From Evansella sp. LMS18 (GTDB lineage: Bacteria > Bacillota > Bacilli > Bacillales > Salisediminibacteriaceae), in assembly GCF_024362785.1 (NCBI RefSeq), contig NZ_CP093301.1, positions 1,426,001-1,490,000 of the forward strand: 64,000 bases of DNA. Reading direction: 5' to 3'. This document shows, one piece after another, positions 8,610 through 18,243 of this stretch. The position numbers and the translations under genes are program-made. A model generated the notes under the pieces. The model worked only from the letters and a program-made list of their open reading frames with translations, was not told the DNA's origin and ran no database searches. Within the stretch, counting starts at the first letter, position 1; each line of letters opens with the position of its first letter.

Positions 8610-9530
8610 ATGAAGAAGGCTTTATCATTACTGATGGTTCCTGCAGCCCTCACTGTTCTTGCTGCTTGCGGCGGGGCGAACGACAACAATGAGGAACAGG
8701 CTGAAAACACGAATGCCGGCAATGAAGCTAACGAGGAAGCTGTAAACAACAATAACGACGGCGCTGCAGATGGGGAAGATTCTGCCTGGGCGGAAATTGA
8801 AGAAGAAGGAACACTCATTGTAGGTACTTCAGGCACATACGCACCGGTTACCTTCCATAATGAAGATAACGAACTAACTGGTTTTGACGTAGAGCTTGCC
8901 CGTGCGATTGCAGATTATCATGGGCTTGAAGTGCAGTTTGAAACAATGGAATTTGACGGTATTTTACCAGCATTGCGTAACGGCCAGATTCACATGGCAG
9001 TCAATGACTTTGCTGTAACAGAAGAACGTCTTGAAACATTCGATTTCACTGATCCATACAAATTTTCCTATGGTTCTGTCATTGTCCGTTCGGAAGACGC
9101 AGACCAGTTCCAGTCCGCGGAAGACCTGGAAGGCGTTGACGCAGCACTTGGCTCGTTAACAAGTAACTATGCGCGATTCGCTGAATATATCGGCGCGAAC
9201 AGCACAGCTTATGATGGAGGCGTGGAACCAATCCTCCGCGATATCCTGGGAGGAAACCAGGACGCTTATTTAAACGACCGCCTTGTTCTGGCCCGTACAC
9301 TGGAAGAATTCGGTGATGAAAACCTCACTGTTGCCGAGGACGTAAAGTACCATTCAACAGAAAGTGCCATCCCAGTTTTAAAAGGAAATGAGGAACTGGT
9401 TGAGCAGCTTAATGAAGCGATCGAAGCGCTGAGAGAAGACGGAACTATTGCAGAGCTTTCCGAAGAATTTTACGGCGAAGACGCATCTGAACCTGTTGAT
9501 TCATCAGAAGTATATGAGTTTGATTTTTAA
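8610..9530 (+). CDS. Amino-acid (cystine-type) ABC transporter substrate-binding lipoprotein
   Basis: 306 residues: lipoprotein signal with LAAC lipobox, an acidic Asn/Glu/Gly linker, then a family 3 solute-binding domain beginning GTLIVGTSGTYAPVTFHN. Typical segments are GFDVELARAIA, FDGILPALRNGQIHMAVNDF (the ligand-contact loop) and FDFTDPYKFS. It is closest in pattern to cystine or polar-amino-acid binders. The start is ATG with GAGGAGG upstream. Permease and ATPase genes follow after a 512-bp gap filled by repeat array 2, which is unusual inside an ABC operon. Confidence 0.88.
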   Translation: MKKALSLLMVPAALTVLAACGGANDNNEEQAENTNAGNEANEEAVNNNNDGAADGEDSAWAEIEEEGTLIVGTSGTYAPVTFHNEDNELTGFDVELARAIADYHGLEVQFETMEFDGILPALRNGQIHMAVNDFAVTEERLETFDFTDPYKFSYGSVIVRSEDADQFQSAEDLEGVDAALGSLTSNYARFAEYIGANSTAYDGGVEPILRDILGGNQDAYLNDRLVLARTLEEFGDENLTVAEDVKYHSTESAIPVLKGNEELVEQLNEAIEALREDGTIAELSEEFYGEDASEPVDSSEVYEFDF

Positions 9531-9626
9531 AAATTGAGTGAGACCAATGCTGCGCCATGGCGTCGGCGTTTGTATATGGGGTTTGACTATACGGTGAGGT
9601 TTCGTTTGCAGAAAACAGGAGTTGTT

Positions 9627-9897
9627 TTCGCAGGTAAGGTTGCTCGTTTCGCAGGTAGGACTGCGCTTTTCGCAAGACAGCCTGGCTTTTTCGCAGATTG
9701 GAATGCTTTTTCCGCAGGTTGAACTGATATTTTCGCAGGTTGAACTCTATTTCGCGAATTGAAACCCCGATTTCGAGAATAGAAGGTGGGATTTCGCGAA
9801 TTGGCACCACCATTTCGAGAATGGGAATCATGATTTCGAGAATCAGCACCCCAAATTCGAGAATCGACACCATAATCTCGCGAATTGGCGGTTCCCT
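9627..9897 (+). repeat. Array 2: thirteen 21-bp units, core TTCGCAGG then TTCGMGAAT
   Basis: Units start at 9627, 9648, 9669, 9690, 9711, 9732, 9751, 9772, 9793, 9814, 9835, 9856 and 9877. Every step is 21 bp except one of 19 bp (9732-9751). The first six share TTCGCAGGTTGRA, the rest TTCGCGAAT or TTCGAGAAT, so the array is two fused sub-families joined exactly at the 19-bp unit. It lies between the binding-protein and permease genes. A frame reading ISRI repeats runs through it into the permease, but the permease's own ribosome site lies beyond the array. Confidence 0.93.
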
Positions 9898-10042
9898 GGC
9901 AATCAGACCTGCTGCCACTTCCATATTTACCGCTAATAAACTATTTTCACCGAACGGGTGCCTCAAAAGAATCAGCAGCATTCTTTTGGGTCACCCATTT
10001 CTTTTATTCGAGCTGCTTATCCTAGTAAAGGAGGTAAAACTA

Positions 10043-10744
10043 ATGATTGAATGGTTCAGCAATATTCAGTGGGAACATTTATATAACCCCCAGCTGGCGT
10101 GGGACTCCCTCCCGTTCTTATTAGAGGGACTGAGAATTACGATGATCATCTCCCTCTTCAGCATGTTCTTCGCACTCATTTTAGGAATTTTCATCGGGAT
10201 TGCCCGGATGTCAAAATTCTGGTTTTTACGCATACCAGCAAGAATTTATATTTCCTTCATGCGCGGCACCCCGCTTCTCGTTTTTATATTTATACTTTAT
10301 TACGGGCTCCCTGTAATAGGCGTCCAGTTTAACAGTGCGGTTGTAGCCGGCATTGTAGGGATCAGCTTGAACTTCGCAGCCTACAACGCGGAAGTTGTCC
10401 GTTCGGCAATTATGTCGGTCCCCCGGGGCCAGTGGGAGGCAGCCTCCTCCCTTCAAATGGGCTATGTACAGACAATGCGGCGCATCATCATTCCCCAGGC
10501 GACACGGATTGCCCTGCCGCCTACCTTCAACATTTTCATGGACGTAGTAAAAGGGACGTCTCTCGCCTCTGTGATTACAGTGCAGGAACTGCTGTACTCG
10601 TCCCGCGTTGTTGCCGGGAGAACGTATGACAGTATGACAATGTACATTACCGCCGCCCTCATTTACTGGGTAGTTTGTATTGTTATCGGCCATTTTCAGG
10701 AGCGATTGGAAAAAAGATATAACCGCTACTTAAGCCAGCGATGA
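10043..10744 (+). CDS. Polar amino-acid ABC transporter permease (cystine type)
   Basis: 233 residues, HisM/TcyB type, with about five membrane segments ([20 protein letters not shown] and others) and the EAA loop [20 protein letters not shown] that docks to the ATPase. The start is ATG at 10043 with AAAGGAGG 8 bases upstream. A longer frame from 9740 is only read-through of array 2. The stop overlaps an ATGA just before the ATPase gene, so the two are translationally coupled. Confidence 0.92.
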   Translation: MIEWFSNIQWEHLYNPQLAWDSLPFLLEGLRITMIISLFSMFFALILGIFIGIARMSKFWFLRIPARIYISFMRGTPLLVFIFILYYGLPVIGVQFNSAVVAGIVGISLNFAAYNAEVVRSAIMSVPRGQWEAASSLQMGYVQTMRRIIIPQATRIALPPTFNIFMDVVKGTSLASVITVQELLYSSRVVAGRTYDSMTMYITAALIYWVVCIVIGHFQERLEKRYNRYLSQR

Positions 10745-10758
10745 ACGGAGGGAAAAAC

Positions 10759-11502
10759 ATGATTGAAGTTAAAAGTTTAAAGAAGCAGTTTGATGATGTC
10801 ACTGTGCTTGAGTCAATTGATTTTACTGTGGAAAAAGGGGATGTTGTCTGTTTGATCGGACCTTCCGGTTCTGGAAAAACAACGCTGCTTCGCTGTTTGA
10901 ATCTGCTGGAAACACCGAACGCAGGATCTATCACAATCAGTGACAAAACAGTTTCCTTTGATAACAGAAAAGGGCTATCAAAAAAAGAAGTGAAAGAGCT
11001 TCGAAGTTTTTCCGGTATGGTTTTTCAAGGTTTCCATCTTTTTCCCCATAAAACGGTGATGGAGAATATCATTGAAGCGCCTTTGATTGTAAAAAAACAG
11101 GACAAGAAAAAATTGACTGCCGAAGGAGAAAGGCTCCTGGAGAAAGTGGGAATGTTGGAGCACCGGGATAAATACCCCGATTCCCTTTCAGGAGGACAGC
11201 AGCAAAGAGCTGCCATCGCCCGTGCACTGATGATGAACCCGGAAGTGATGCTGTTTGATGAACCAACGTCTGCACTCGACCCCCAGCTTGTCGGGGAAGT
11301 ACTTCGGGTAATTGAGGAACTGGCAAAGGAAGGCCAGACGATGGTCATCGTGACACACGAAATGAACTTCGCCCGCCGAATTGCGGACAAAGTGTTGTTT
11401 ATGGATGACGGCTACATTTTAGAATCCGGCCCGCCCGCCGAGGTTCTTGAGAAACCGAAAGAAGCACGCACGAAAGAATTTTTACAGCTTCTTGATGAAT
11501 AG
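10759..11502 (+). CDS. Polar amino-acid ABC transporter ATP-binding protein (cystine type)
   Basis: 247 residues with Walker A GPSGSGKT (34-41), Q-loop region [16 protein letters not shown], signature LSGGQQQR, Walker [14 protein letters not shown] and the switch histidine in VTHEMNFA. This is the canonical ATPase of PAAT-family importers. The ATG at 10741 overlaps the permease stop, but ACGGAGGG lies between it and the ATG at 10759, which I take as the start. Confidence 0.93.
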   Translation: MIEVKSLKKQFDDVTVLESIDFTVEKGDVVCLIGPSGSGKTTLLRCLNLLETPNAGSITISDKTVSFDNRKGLSKKEVKELRSFSGMVFQGFHLFPHKTVMENIIEAPLIVKKQDKKKLTAEGERLLEKVGMLEHRDKYPDSLSGGQQQRAAIARALMMNPEVMLFDEPTSALDPQLVGEVLRVIEELAKEGQTMVIVTHEMNFARRIADKVLFMDDGYILESGPPAEVLEKPKEARTKEFLQLLDE

Positions 11503-11510
11503 AAAAAAAG

Positions 11511-11552
11511 GAAGCGTCAAGGTGGATAAAAGTCCTCCAGGCGCTTTTTTTC
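11511..11552 (+). terminator. Terminator of the amino-acid ABC operon
   Basis: AAGCG-(T)-CAAGGTGGA pairs imperfectly with TCCTCCAGGCGCTT and runs into seven T. Confidence 0.7.
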
Positions 11553-11858
11553 TTCTGTTATGAATGAAAACTCCCCTCCCCTGCTGAAAAATTTCAGTTA
11601 AATAATTATTACATATCCCTTATATTAATTCATCCGACTACGCCTCCTAAACCAAAAATAATATTTTAGTATAATAACTAACGTGAAATAACCTGACAAA
11701 AAAAGAGCATTTTTTGTTAAAAACAGTAAGTTATATGCCAAATGGCCTACCTAAATTCTCATTTTAAGATATATAGCAACCCGAAATAAACTGTTGTATT
11801 AGGGTTTATTGTCGGTTTAAGAGTATCAGGGTAATTTTCTAAAAATTTAATAAAGTTA

Positions 11859-11886
11859 TTGCACTTTCGAAGAAAAGCTTTATACT
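11859..11886 (+). promoter_or_regulatory. Candidate sigma-A promoter for the AGCS symporter gene
   Basis: TTGCAC, 16 bases, TATACT, 54 bp before the start codon. The 350 bp upstream of it (from 11553) hold no gene; they are AT-rich and contain one imperfect dyad near 11779-11819 (AATAAAC/GTTTATT). Confidence 0.55.
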
Positions 11887-11940
11887 AAAACTATTCTATT
11901 AAATCTTCACAAAATTGACACACAAAAGGAGAGCAGGGAC

Positions 11941-13362
11941 ATGTTTATCGTCGACTTTTTGAACAACTTTCTTTGGACTTATGTAGTTATCATTGGGTTA
12001 CTTGGTTTAGGGCTTTATTTCACGGTCAGGACAGGCTTTATCCAATTCAGGTATCTGAGGGAAATGGTAAGAGTTGTTTTTGAAAAAACACCATCTCCTA
12101 ATCCAGGGGAAAAACCAATCTCTTCTTTTAAGTCATTTTGTATCGGATCAGCGACACGTATCGGAACAGGAAACCTTGCAGGGGTGGCGGTAGCAGTAAC
12201 ACTGGGAGGTCCTGGAGCCGTTTTCTGGATGTGGGTTGTCGCTTTAGTAGGGGGTGCGACAAGCTTTATCGAGAGCACACTTGCACAGGTATATAAAATC
12301 AGAGACACTGAAAAGCCGGGAACATACCGCGGAGGACCGGCCTATTATATTACAAAAGGGCTCAATAAGAGATGGCTCGGAATTATTTTTGCAGTATTAA
12401 TCGCTGTAACCTTTGGACTTATTTTTAACTCTGTACAAAGCAACACGATCGCATCTGCATTTGAAAGTGCATTCGGCCTCAACACATACATGGCAGGCGC
12501 GTTCATGGTTGTGTTAACAGGAGCGATCATCTTCGGCGGCGTGCACAGGATCGCAAACTTTTCAGCAGTTGTCGTGCCGATCATGGCAGTGCTTTATATC
12601 GCGGTGGCCTTATTCGTATTCTTTACTAACTTAAACATGGTTCCTGCAGTTCTTTCTTTAATCGTAAGCAGCGCATTTGGACTGGAGCAGGCAGTTGGGG
12701 GCGGTATTGGAGCAGCGATCATGTACGGTGTAAGACGGGGACTTTTCTCGAACGAAGCTGGTATGGGTAGTGCGCCAAACGCCGCAGCAACGTCGCACAT
12801 TTCCCACCCTGCAAAACAAGGCTTCATCCAGACGCTTGGTGTCTACCTTGATACTTTAGTTGTCTGTACAGCAACTGCGTTCCTTATTCTTGTATCCACA
12901 GATGTGTACAACTCTGGTCAATACGAAGGTATCAACCTTCTGCAGGCTTCACTAAGCTCGCAGGTTGGAGAATGGGCAAGCATTTTTGTAGCAGTAGCGA
13001 TCTTCCTTTTCGCTTTCAGCTCAATCATCGGAAGCTACTACTACGGTGAAACGAACCTGCAGTTCATTAAAAATGATAAGGTTATGCTGAATGTATACCG
13101 CGTAGCGACAATGGGCTTTGTAATGCTTGGAGCAGTTGCAGGACTTGGATTTGTCTGGGAGCTTGCCGACCTGTTCATGGCATTGATGACAATTATTAAC
13201 CTTGTCGGTATCATGTTACTCGGCGGAGTAGCCTTTAAAGTACTGAAAGACTATGAAGCACAAAGGAAAAAAGGTCTGGATCCAACATTCAATCCTGAAA
13301 AATTAGGGATTAAAAATACAGAAAGCTGGGATCAGGAAATCAACAAAAAGGTTGCAAACTAA
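11941..13362 (+). CDS. Sodium:alanine/glycine symporter, AGCS family
   Basis: 473 residues with about ten to eleven membrane segments. Family signatures are visible: GLGLYFTVRTGFIQFR at the N-terminus, ATRIGTGNLAGVAVAVTLGGPGAVFWMWV (sodium and substrate site), RRGLFSNEAGMGSAPNAAA and GVYLDTLVVCTATA. It imports small neutral amino acids with sodium. The start is ATG with AAAGGAG 9 bases upstream. It is a single-gene unit between a promoter and a terminator. Confidence 0.93.
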   Translation: MFIVDFLNNFLWTYVVIIGLLGLGLYFTVRTGFIQFRYLREMVRVVFEKTPSPNPGEKPISSFKSFCIGSATRIGTGNLAGVAVAVTLGGPGAVFWMWVVALVGGATSFIESTLAQVYKIRDTEKPGTYRGGPAYYITKGLNKRWLGIIFAVLIAVTFGLIFNSVQSNTIASAFESAFGLNTYMAGAFMVVLTGAIIFGGVHRIANFSAVVVPIMAVLYIAVALFVFFTNLNMVPAVLSLIVSSAFGLEQAVGGGIGAAIMYGVRRGLFSNEAGMGSAPNAAATSHISHPAKQGFIQTLGVYLDTLVVCTATAFLILVSTDVYNSGQYEGINLLQASLSSQVGEWASIFVAVAIFLFAFSSIIGSYYYGETNLQFIKNDKVMLNVYRVATMGFVMLGAVAGLGFVWELADLFMALMTIINLVGIMLLGGVAFKVLKDYEAQRKKGLDPTFNPEKLGIKNTESWDQEINKKVAN

Positions 13363-13383
13363 AGTGAGTTTAATGGAAAAAGG

Positions 13384-13413
13384 AAGGTACAGCCGGCTGG
13401 CTGTACCTTTTTT
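13384..13413 (+). terminator. Terminator of the AGCS gene
   Basis: AAGGTACAGCC and GGCTGTACCTT form an 11-bp perfect stem with a GGCT loop, followed by T's. Confidence 0.92.
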
Positions 13414-13430
13414 ACGGGATTTTGTACGAG

Positions 13431-13556
13431 GTTGGCGTGATAATTTATGTGTTTCGCGCGATAATACCTTAGTTCGGCGTGATAACCTGCCAGTTTCGCG
13501 CGATTCTACCTTAGTTCGGCGTGATAACCTGCCAGTTCTGCGTGATTAAACTCCAT
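13431..13556 (+). repeat. Array 3: six 21-bp units, core CGGCGTGATA / CGCGCGATA
   Basis: Units start at 13431, 13452, 13473, 13494, 13515 and 13536, with exact 21-bp steps. Two alternating types give a 42-bp higher-order period: TTCGGCGTGATAACCTGCC and TTTCGCGCGATWNTACCTT. It lies between convergent genes, starting 18 bp after the AGCS terminator. Confidence 0.93.
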
Positions 13557-13569
13557 TCCGTAAAGTAAT

Positions 13570-14511
13570 CTAGTACCCCCTGTTAACATCCACTATATTG
13601 GTAAGGTCTCTGCCTTCGTCAATATTTATTAACGTATCAAGGAAACATTCCGTCCCTTCTTCCGGAGTGGTCACCGCGGAAATATGTGGAGTTATATACA
13701 CTTTCGGATGGCTCCATAACGTGTCTGTTTCCGGCAGCGGCTCTGTTTCAAATACATCGAGCACGGCGAACTTCAGCTGCCCCTTGTCCAGCGCATCCAA
13801 TAATGCCCGGGAGTCAACAGAAGCTCCCCGGCCAACATTAATAAAACCGGTGCCCGAGAGCTTTTCAAAAAACGTATAATCAAACATCTTCCTCGTTTTT
13901 TCAGTCAGAGGCATGGTGCTGATTACATAATCAGCTTTCTGCAAAATTTCCGTATTTTCATCTCCAGTGGAGTATACCTCATCGAAATGCTCCTTCTGTT
14001 TTCCACTCAGAGACACACCGTATACCTTTATTCCGAAAAAGGACAGTATTTTTGCCGTCTCCTGGCCGATGTTTCCTGTCCCGTAAATGACCGCCGTTTT
14101 TTCCGCGAGCGGTACCGGAACGTCCTCCCGCCATTCCTTCTCCGTCTGCAGCTCCCTGAAAGTATCATGGTGCTGGCAGTCCTTCAGAATGTAACTTAAA
14201 CTAAACTCCCCGATCCGCTGGCCGAAAGAACAAATCGTTTTTGTTAAAAGCACATCGTCCTTCCAGTCCAGCCTGTCTAAAAACTTGTCCACACCTGCCC
14301 CGGTGGAATGCACCCATTTAATATTTCCAAAGGTGAAATTTTTTGTAGGGGCAAAAGCTACATATGTATCTGCCCAGTAAAAATCTTCTTCTATAACATC
14401 TTCCTCCGCTTTAAAACGCCACTGTTTTTTTCCAAATATGTCTGTTTCCTTTATAATTCTCTCCATTTCTTCCACACTGCCGCCGGTAACTAAAATATTG
14501 CTTATATCCAC
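13570..14511 (-). CDS. D-2-hydroxyacid dehydrogenase, NAD(P)-dependent
   Basis: 313 residues of the D-isomer-specific 2-hydroxyacid dehydrogenase family. The Rossmann motif GTGNIGQ follows AVIY; catalytic Arg is in NVGRGASVD, Glu in DVFETEPLP, and His in ITPHISAVT. The N-terminal substrate domain is diverged, as in the glyoxylate/hydroxypyruvate-reductase-like subgroup, and the substrate cannot be named. The start is GTG with AGGAG 8 bases upstream. Confidence 0.88.
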   Translation of the reverse strand: MDISNILVTGGSVEEMERIIKETDIFGKKQWRFKAEEDVIEEDFYWADTYVAFAPTKNFTFGNIKWVHSTGAGVDKFLDRLDWKDDVLLTKTICSFGQRIGEFSLSYILKDCQHHDTFRELQTEKEWREDVPVPLAEKTAVIYGTGNIGQETAKILSFFGIKVYGVSLSGKQKEHFDEVYSTGDENTEILQKADYVISTMPLTEKTRKMFDYTFFEKLSGTGFINVGRGASVDSRALLDALDKGQLKFAVLDVFETEPLPETDTLWSHPKVYITPHISAVTTPEEGTECFLDTLINIDEGRDLTNIVDVNRGY

Positions 14512-14593
14512 ATAATCACTCCTGAAATTTGCTTTGTATCTTAATTATCACATACCTGCTTTTCTTTTTAAATGGAAGACATCTGCCCGCACG

Positions 14594-14626
14594 AAAAAGA
14601 GCACCAGCCAAGCTGGGGCCCTCTGA
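14594..14626 (-). terminator. Terminator of the proline dehydrogenase gene
   Basis: On the minus strand AGAGGGCCCCAGC pairs with GGCTGGTGCTCT around a 2-base loop and is followed by TTTTTCG. Confidence 0.75.
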
Positions 14627-14693
14627 AAGTTAATAAGTAAAGCAATTAGAAATGGGAGGCCGAGGATACATTCCCAGCCTCCCAGAATCATTT

Positions 14694-15674
14694 TTATCTG
14701 CGCCTTCTTTTCAGCAACTGGCGCAGAACGAGGGCTCCGCCGATTGCTCCAAGTGTCATTTTCACTTTTTTGCTGCCGGCTGCTTCTTTTACTACGAGGT
14801 TGATATTTTGCGGCCTCTCAGCAAGCCTTCTCATAAAGTAGCCATACCAGTCATTTCCGAACGGTACATAGACGCATACATTTCGGCCTTCTTTCACGAG
14901 CTGGTCCTGGTAATCTTTCCTGAACCCGTAAAGCATCTGGATTTCATACTTTTCTTTCGGAATATTATTTTCCTCGGCATATTTCAGTGCCGCCTCAATT
15001 ATATTATGATCATGGGTTGCGATCGAGGTGAACTCTCCGTGCATTAGGTGAAGCTTAATCAGATGGAGAAAGTTCTCATCGATCTCTTTTTTATCCTGTA
15101 TCGCCACGTCTTCAGGTTCTTTATAAGCACCTTTAACGATTCGCATCCTGGTATCCTTGTACTGCATTACATCTTCCTCGGCACGGTATAAATATGCCTG
15201 GATTACCGTTCCAATATTAGTGTGGTCTTTCTTTAATTCATCCAGGATATCATATGTGGCCTGTATATTCGGATAATCTTCCATATCCATGTTTATAAAA
15301 ATATTATATTTTTCAGCAGCCTTCACAATTTCTCTGATATTATCCCTGCAGAAATCTTTATCGATCCCAAGCCCAAGCTGTGTAGGCTTCAGGGAGATAT
15401 GGGCATCCAGCTCATGGGTGTGAATAGCTTCGATTACTTCAAGTATTTCTGTTTTGAAATTCAGGGCAACTTCCTTTTCCGTAACAAACTCGCCGAGCCT
15501 GTCTATCGTAGCGGAAATGCCCGCAGCGTTAAGCTCTTTTACATGGCTAACCATTTCTTCAACACTAGTACCGCCAACCACATTGTTTGCACCTAAAGAG
15601 AGGCCGTAATTGCCGGCCAGCTTATTCAGCATCTTGTTCTGTGATAAATGCAAAATAGTATTTTTGATAAGCAT
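14694..15674 (-). CDS. Proline dehydrogenase (monofunctional)
   Basis: 326-residue FAD enzyme oxidising proline to 1-pyrroline-5-carboxylate at the membrane. It has the beta/alpha-barrel segments of the family: TIDRLGEFV, DAHISLKPTQLGLGID, FINMDMEDYP, VIQAYLYRAEED, RIVKGAYKEPEDVA, ATHDHNIIEAAL, EIQMLYGFR, and the substrate-binding YFMRRLAERP. The ATG at 15674 has GAGGTGG upstream; an earlier in-frame ATG adds 26 implausible residues. No P5C dehydrogenase gene is adjacent. The basic C-terminal tail RQLLKRRRR is notable. Confidence 0.93.
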   Translation of the reverse strand: MLIKNTILHLSQNKMLNKLAGNYGLSLGANNVVGGTSVEEMVSHVKELNAAGISATIDRLGEFVTEKEVALNFKTEILEVIEAIHTHELDAHISLKPTQLGLGIDKDFCRDNIREIVKAAEKYNIFINMDMEDYPNIQATYDILDELKKDHTNIGTVIQAYLYRAEEDVMQYKDTRMRIVKGAYKEPEDVAIQDKKEIDENFLHLIKLHLMHGEFTSIATHDHNIIEAALKYAEENNIPKEKYEIQMLYGFRKDYQDQLVKEGRNVCVYVPFGNDWYGYFMRRLAERPQNINLVVKEAAGSKKVKMTLGAIGGALVLRQLLKRRRR

Positions 15675-16071
15675 TTTGTCCACCTCGCAGCTTCCTCTGT
15701 TATTCTTTCTAATGCTCAAACAAAAACAATTACCCGCGAGCACCAGGAGCATCAGCCCATGTCTCTAATGATGTAACCGTTCTCAGTACTATTATACTAA
15801 ATTTTTCGGCGAATTATATAAGGAAGTTCCCTCCACATTTAATAGATAAACTGAAAAGGGGAGAAGTTTTTGGAGATTCATAGGCAGTGACGGGGGAATT
15901 ACCAGTTTGAAAATTATATTTAGTCGAAAAAACAGGTTTAGCCACCCTTTAAAAAAAGGTATAAAAAAGAAGAAGAAAGCTGATGGGTTAGCCGTCACAT
16001 CATGGAAAGTCTTCTGGCCCATCGCTTTCTTTCTGTCTTTTTCTGAAAAAGCTTTTAAACATTTCTACCCC
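15675..16071. other. Intergenic stretch with no recognisable gene
   Basis: AT-rich, with several A-runs. A plus-strand frame from 15907 is very Lys/Phe-rich, lacks a good ribosome site and runs into the terminator, so I do not call it. It presumably contains the proline dehydrogenase promoter, read leftward. Confidence 0.5.
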
Positions 16072-16105
16072 AAAAAGAGCCAGGATCCCCCCTCCTGGCT
16101 CTTTG
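16072..16105. terminator. Bidirectional terminator
   Basis: AAGAGCCAGGA and TCCTGGCTCTT form an 11-bp stem with a C-rich loop, with A's on the left and T's on the right. Confidence 0.8.
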
Positions 16106-16158
16106 CCTTTGTTACATAATTTCACACAAAATCGTGGGGGGTCTGGCCCCTGAACTTT

Positions 16159-17592
16159 TTACAGCTCTTCCACTGGGGTGATTTGGAAACTGTGGATCAT
16201 TTCTTCTATGATTTCTTCGTTTGCATGGTAGAATACTGGTGAGAGGCTGCCCTTCAGGTGGTACTCAATCCCGTTCTCGATTACGGCGAGATCAAACGCA
16301 ATGAAATTGGACGATACCTCCTTCATTATGTATGCATGCAATCCACTCTTTAATTCTATTTCTGTGTAATTCGAAAGTTCCGGCCCGAATTCCGGCATAT
16401 AATGAGAGGCATAAGCCAGTATCTTATTGCCGCCGTTTTGATAAAGAGACATACCATCACCGTTTCCGGCTGCCTTACCTGCCGGCCAGGACACTGGATA
16501 ATTCACTTCAAACCCAAACCGGCTGTTCGTATAAACAGTCCAGTTCACATTCCCGTTTCCATTCTCAAGCCCTTCCACAATAGCGAAGCTTCTCGCCATA
16601 GCACGAAGAACCTCTTTATATTTTTCGTAAAAATCTCTCGTTACATCAGCTATCAGATTATACTGGACATCATCTTTGATCAGAAACAGCTCGAACTGAA
16701 CCTCCGTGCCGTTCTGCCAGACTTCTCTTATAAAAGCCTGTTCCCCGCTCTCTGTCGTGAAGTCTGTGAATTCATCAAAGTTCGGAGAGTGCTCCTGATC
16801 AAAAAATGAAGCATACACAATAACGTCATTTCCGCCCTCGGAATACAGCTGAAGACCATCTCCATTTTCAGTTTCCTCACCAGCTTCCCAATAATCCGGG
16901 TAGGACAGCTCGAAACCAAATCTTGTATTTCTGTACGAGTCCCAATCCAGATGCTCTGCTGAAACCGGCTGTATTCCTTCTGACTCCGCCACCTGAAAAC
17001 TCCTGGCCATTTCCCTTAGTACCTGCTCATATTCCTCAAAAAATTCTTCGGATACTTCTGCATTCAGACGGTACTCCTTATCCTCCGTAAACATTGCCAC
17101 CGAATAAAAAACCATGCCGGTGTCTGTTAACTGAGTGTGAAGAAAAGCTTCCTGCCCGCTGTCAGTCTCTAATTCTTCAAACAAGCCAAGATCAGAGGGA
17201 TATTCCCCATCGAAATGCCGCGCAAAAACATAAATTTGATCAGCGCCGACATAGTACAATTCCACACCGTCCCCATTATCAGGTTCCTGGCCAATATGCC
17301 ATTCAGACGGATAATTAACCTGAAAGCCAAACCGTTCGTTTTCGTAAGTAGACCAATCTGTTACAAGATCTTCAACATCGGCCTCCTCGTTGTTTTCTCC
17401 CTCATTTTCCTGATTGTCCGGCTCATCATTCATTTCCTCATTGCTCTCCAGAGACGCACCATCTGCTTCTCCTTCTGTATTTTCAGCCTTTACCTCTTCC
17501 ATATTTTTTACCGTGTCTGTCTTCTGGGAGCAGGCGATCAGAGATAAGCATATAATTATAAAAATTCCAGCAGGATACAGCTTGCTTTTCAT
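16159..17592 (-). CDS. Lipoprotein with three tandem PsbP-like repeats
   Basis: 477 residues: signal peptide with LIAC lipobox, an acidic linker of about 55 residues, then three homologous domains of about 125 residues. They begin YENERFGFQVNYPSEW, YRNTRFGFELSYPDYW and YTNSRFGFEVNYPVSW, and each carries a NGDGxxLY motif about 15 residues later. The RFGFxxxYPxxW opening is typical of PsbP-fold lipoproteins of Firmicutes, usually found as one domain. The triplication within one reading frame is the odd feature. Its role is unknown. The start is ATG after AAAGGGCGG. Confidence 0.75.
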   Translation of the reverse strand: MKSKLYPAGIFIIICLSLIACSQKTDTVKNMEEVKAENTEGEADGASLESNEEMNDEPDNQENEGENNEEADVEDLVTDWSTYENERFGFQVNYPSEWHIGQEPDNGDGVELYYVGADQIYVFARHFDGEYPSDLGLFEELETDSGQEAFLHTQLTDTGMVFYSVAMFTEDKEYRLNAEVSEEFFEEYEQVLREMARSFQVAESEGIQPVSAEHLDWDSYRNTRFGFELSYPDYWEAGEETENGDGLQLYSEGGNDVIVYASFFDQEHSPNFDEFTDFTTESGEQAFIREVWQNGTEVQFELFLIKDDVQYNLIADVTRDFYEKYKEVLRAMARSFAIVEGLENGNGNVNWTVYTNSRFGFEVNYPVSWPAGKAAGNGDGMSLYQNGGNKILAYASHYMPEFGPELSNYTEIELKSGLHAYIMKEVSSNFIAFDLAVIENGIEYHLKGSLSPVFYHANEEIIEEMIHSFQITPVEEL

Positions 17593-17697
17593 AAAGCATC
17601 CGCCCTTTATAAAAATGATTTAATTATATTTTACATGAAAATAACCAATATTTAACTGGTTATTTCTAATCTGTCTCTATGAAACTATTTCCCTAAT

Positions 17698-18228
17698 TCA
17701 AGCATCACCCTGTACTGGCGGCCGCCCATCCTTCCAGCATCTTCTCAGTTTTTCGAGTGCCCGTCTCCGCCAGTCCTTTACAGTATTCACGTTCACTCCG
17801 TAAATTTCAGCAATATCCTTCGGCATATTTCCATTCAGGACAGCCTCTCTGGCCCATAATTTCTCTTTCCCAGACAGCCCTGACCGCTCCAGCCAGTCTT
17901 CAAGAATGAGCCTTTCTTCCTCTTTCATCCCCGCTCCCGCTATTTCTGCCAGAACTATTGGTTCTGTCACCGTATACCTTGATCCCCAGCGGTCCTGTTC
18001 GTAAATCGCCTGCTTCATCCGCCCGCTTACATAGCTCTTTGCGAACGGCGCAAACTCTCCCTTCTTCTCATCGTATTTCTGCCAAGCTTCATACAAAGCG
18101 ATACGGCCGATCTGTTCATAGTTATCCCTGTCGTTAAAAAGCTTCCACTTGTTAATCAGCGAATGAACGATCACCATATACTGCTTGCAGCACTCCTCAA
18201 ACAACTTACCACTCTTAATCTTTTCCAC
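17698..18228 (-). CDS. Sigma-70 family RNA polymerase sigma factor
   Basis: 176 residues with region 2 (LFEECCKQYMVIVHSLINKW, then YEQIGRIALYEAWQKYDEKKGEFAPFAKSYV, quoted in part: IGRIALYEAWQKYDEKKG) and a region 4 helix-turn-helix near the end (PKDIAEIYGVNVNTVKDWRRRALEKL). It is a small alternative sigma factor of the type common in Bacillus; the regulon is unknown. The frame opens at an ATG at 18261, but AGGAG sits 7 bases before a GTG at 18228 and would lie inside the longer gene, so I choose the GTG. A perfect 14-bp palindrome lies just upstream. Confidence 0.82.
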   Translation of the reverse strand: MEKIKSGKLFEECCKQYMVIVHSLINKWKLFNDRDNYEQIGRIALYEAWQKYDEKKGEFAPFAKSYVSGRMKQAIYEQDRWGSRYTVTEPIVLAEIAGAGMKEEERLILEDWLERSGLSGKEKLWAREAVLNGNMPKDIAEIYGVNVNTVKDWRRRALEKLRRCWKDGRPPVQGDA

Positions 18229-18243
18229 AGGATTTCTCCTAAT

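Noticed and set aside
9740-10042. N-terminal extension of the permease with ISRI repeats
   Set aside because: It is array 2 read in frame (21 bp is seven codons). The true start at 10043 has a strong ribosome site beyond the array.
15907-16119. A Lys/Phe-rich ORF of 70 residues
   Set aside because: Ends inside a bidirectional terminator and has no ribosome site; composition follows A-runs.
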